Under the pieces are notes generated by a model that made no database searches, was not told the origin of the DNA, and worked only from the letters and a program-made list of their open reading frames with translations. A program made the translations under genes and the position numbers. A stretch of 6,887 nt of DNA from Candidatus Accumulibacter iunctus (lineage in GTDB: Bacteria > Pseudomonadota > Gammaproteobacteria > Burkholderiales > Rhodocyclaceae): assembly GCA_002345025.1 (NCBI GenBank), contig DDUX01000091.1, positions 1 to 6,887 on the forward strand. The letters run 5' to 3'. The first letter of the stretch is position 1. The number at the start of each line of letters is the position of its first letter. Below are positions 6,159 through 6,887 of the stretch, piece after piece.

Positions 6159-6164
6159 CGGGAG
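6159..6164 (+). promoter_or_regulatory. Ribosome binding site of the hupK-like gene
   Basis: CGGGAG lies seven bases before GTG at 6172. It favours this GTG over the in-frame TTG at 6145, which would sit upstream of the predicted transcription start. Confidence 0.6.
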
Positions 6165-6171
6165 CGCGGCC

Positions 6172-6683
6172 GTGGAACAGGGTTCGCTGGATCTGGCGCT
6201 GACGTGGGGCGGGAAGCAGATCTCTGCCGCCGCAGTCGCCTCGACGCGGCCGCAGGTGGCGCGCGTTCTGTGCGGCTTGCCGGCAGCACGGGTGGCTGAC
6301 ATCGTTCCCCGCCTGTTCGGCATCTGCCGCCAGGCGCAGACCACTGCTCAGCGGCGCTCGCGGACGAGCTGGCGGACTGGCTCGAGGAAGTCGAGCTGCC
6401 ACCGCTGCTCGATGTCTGCACGGCATCGCCCGCCGTTGGCCTGGCGCGGGTCGATACGGCGCGTGGCAGTCTGCTGCATCGCGTCGAACTGGCGGAAGAC
6501 AGGGTGCTGCAGTACCTGATCGTCGCGCCGACCGAATGGAACTTCCATCCGCGAGGTGCCTTCGTGCGCGAGATCAGCGGCTGTCCGGCGAGCAGCCGGC
6601 GCGCTGCGCGCTTCGCCGCCGACAGTCTGGCGCTGTCGCTGGACCCTTGCGTCGCCTTCGCCTGCAGGTTCGTCGATGCATGA
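6172..6683 (+). pseudogene. hupK: HupK/HoxV-like hydrogenase maturation protein, frameshifted and short
   Basis: This encodes a relative of the [NiFe]-hydrogenase large subunit that lacks enzyme activity and is thought to act as a scaffold in active-site cofactor assembly. From GTG 6172 the first frame gives a family-like N-terminus (ASTRPQVARVLCGLPAAR, then VPRLFGICRQAQ) up to about 6350. Similarity then continues in another frame: DTARGSLLH (6453-6479), IVAPTEWNFHPRG (6519-6557, the conserved large-subunit block) and LDPCVAFACRFVDA, ending at TGA 6681-6683. Neither frame alone encodes both halves; one base missing near 6350 would join them. Even joined, the product is about 170 residues, clearly shorter than HupK/HoxV as I know them (roughly 300 or more). 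A single larger deletion of 3n+1 bases could explain both facts. Sequencing or assembly error is equally possible. It overlaps hypA by 8 nt. Confidence 0.75.
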
Positions 6684-6887
6684 GATGTCGCTCGCCGTCG
6701 GCATCCTCGAGCTCATCGAGGAGGCTGCCAGGGTGCAGAAGTTCCGGCGAGTACTGGCGGTGGAGGTGGAGATTGGCGAGCTTGCGGCGGTGGAGGCGGA
6801 GGCCATCAGCTTCTGTTTTTCCGCCGTCACCCGGGCGACGCTGGCCGAAGGAGCACGCCTGCAAATCGTGCATGTGGCGGGCCAGGG
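6676..6887 (+). CDS. hypA: Hydrogenase nickel insertion protein HypA (5' part)
   Basis: The first 70 codons of HypA, a small cytoplasmic metallochaperone that works with HypB to deliver nickel to the large subunit of [NiFe]-hydrogenases. The N-terminus MHEMSLAVGILELIEEAAR is diagnostic and includes the nickel ligand His2. EVEIGELAAVEAEAISFCFSAVT and LAEGARLQIVHV follow the family pattern. The zinc-binding CXXC pairs lie beyond the window edge, so their presence cannot be judged. ATG 6676 is chosen over the ATG at 6685 because His2 is essential. AGG at 6666-6668 gives a modest ribosome site. The start lies 8 nt inside the end of the hupK-like gene, indicating an operon that probably continues into further hyp genes. 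Confidence 0.95.
   Translation, partial: MHEMSLAVGILELIEEAARVQKFRRVLAVEVEIGELAAVEAEAISFCFSAVTRATLAEGARLQIVHVAGQ

Noticed and set aside
6685..6687. Second ATG as the hypA start
   Set aside because: It would remove His2, the conserved nickel ligand, and the family N-terminus MHEMS.
6348..6830. Minus-strand ORF opposite the hupK-like gene and hypA
   Set aside because: The plus strand carries recognisable HupK/HypA motifs here, and the minus ORF shows none.

Overview
The window is GC-rich chromosomal DNA from a proteobacterium. The protein sequences look betaproteobacterial, perhaps Rhodocyclales/Accumulibacter-like; that placement is inferred from protein style and gene order, not from any search. 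It carries two divergent gene clusters separated by a short regulatory gap. The left edge (1-81) is not biological DNA: a T-rich tract is followed by a degraded copy of the Illumina P5/TruSeq adapter. Genuine sequence starts at about 82.

Minus strand, from 6033 down to the left edge, is a complete System I cytochrome c maturation operon in the order ccmA-ccmB-ccmC-ccmD-ccmE-ccmF-ccmG-ccmH, followed by the first ~26 codons of one more ORF (where ccmI would be expected) cut off by the contig end. Genes are packed with 1-4 nt overlaps or gaps of 0-16 nt, consistent with one co-transcribed, translationally coupled unit. CcmABCD mobilise heme and load it onto the periplasmic chaperone CcmE. CcmF ligates it to apocytochrome, whose CXXCH cysteines are kept reduced by CcmG and CcmH.

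Plus strand, from 6172 to the right edge, is the start of a [NiFe]-hydrogenase maturation cluster. A HupK/HoxV-like gene (related to the hydrogenase large subunit) is broken by a frameshift near 6350 and is unusually short. It overlaps the start of hypA, the nickel-delivery protein, which runs off the window.

The 138-nt gap between the clusters (6034-6171) is locally AT-richer. It holds a 9-of-10 match to the FNR/ANR box, TTGAC-N4-ATCAA. Candidate -10 elements lie on both sides at distances that would put the box near -41.5 for both operons. This suggests joint oxygen-responsive control of heme-protein maturation and hydrogenase maturation.

I see no tRNA, rRNA, CRISPR array, insertion sequence or terminator. 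The ccm genes are canonical. The items worth a second look are the shared FNR-type site, the damaged/short hupK-like gene and the adapter contamination.
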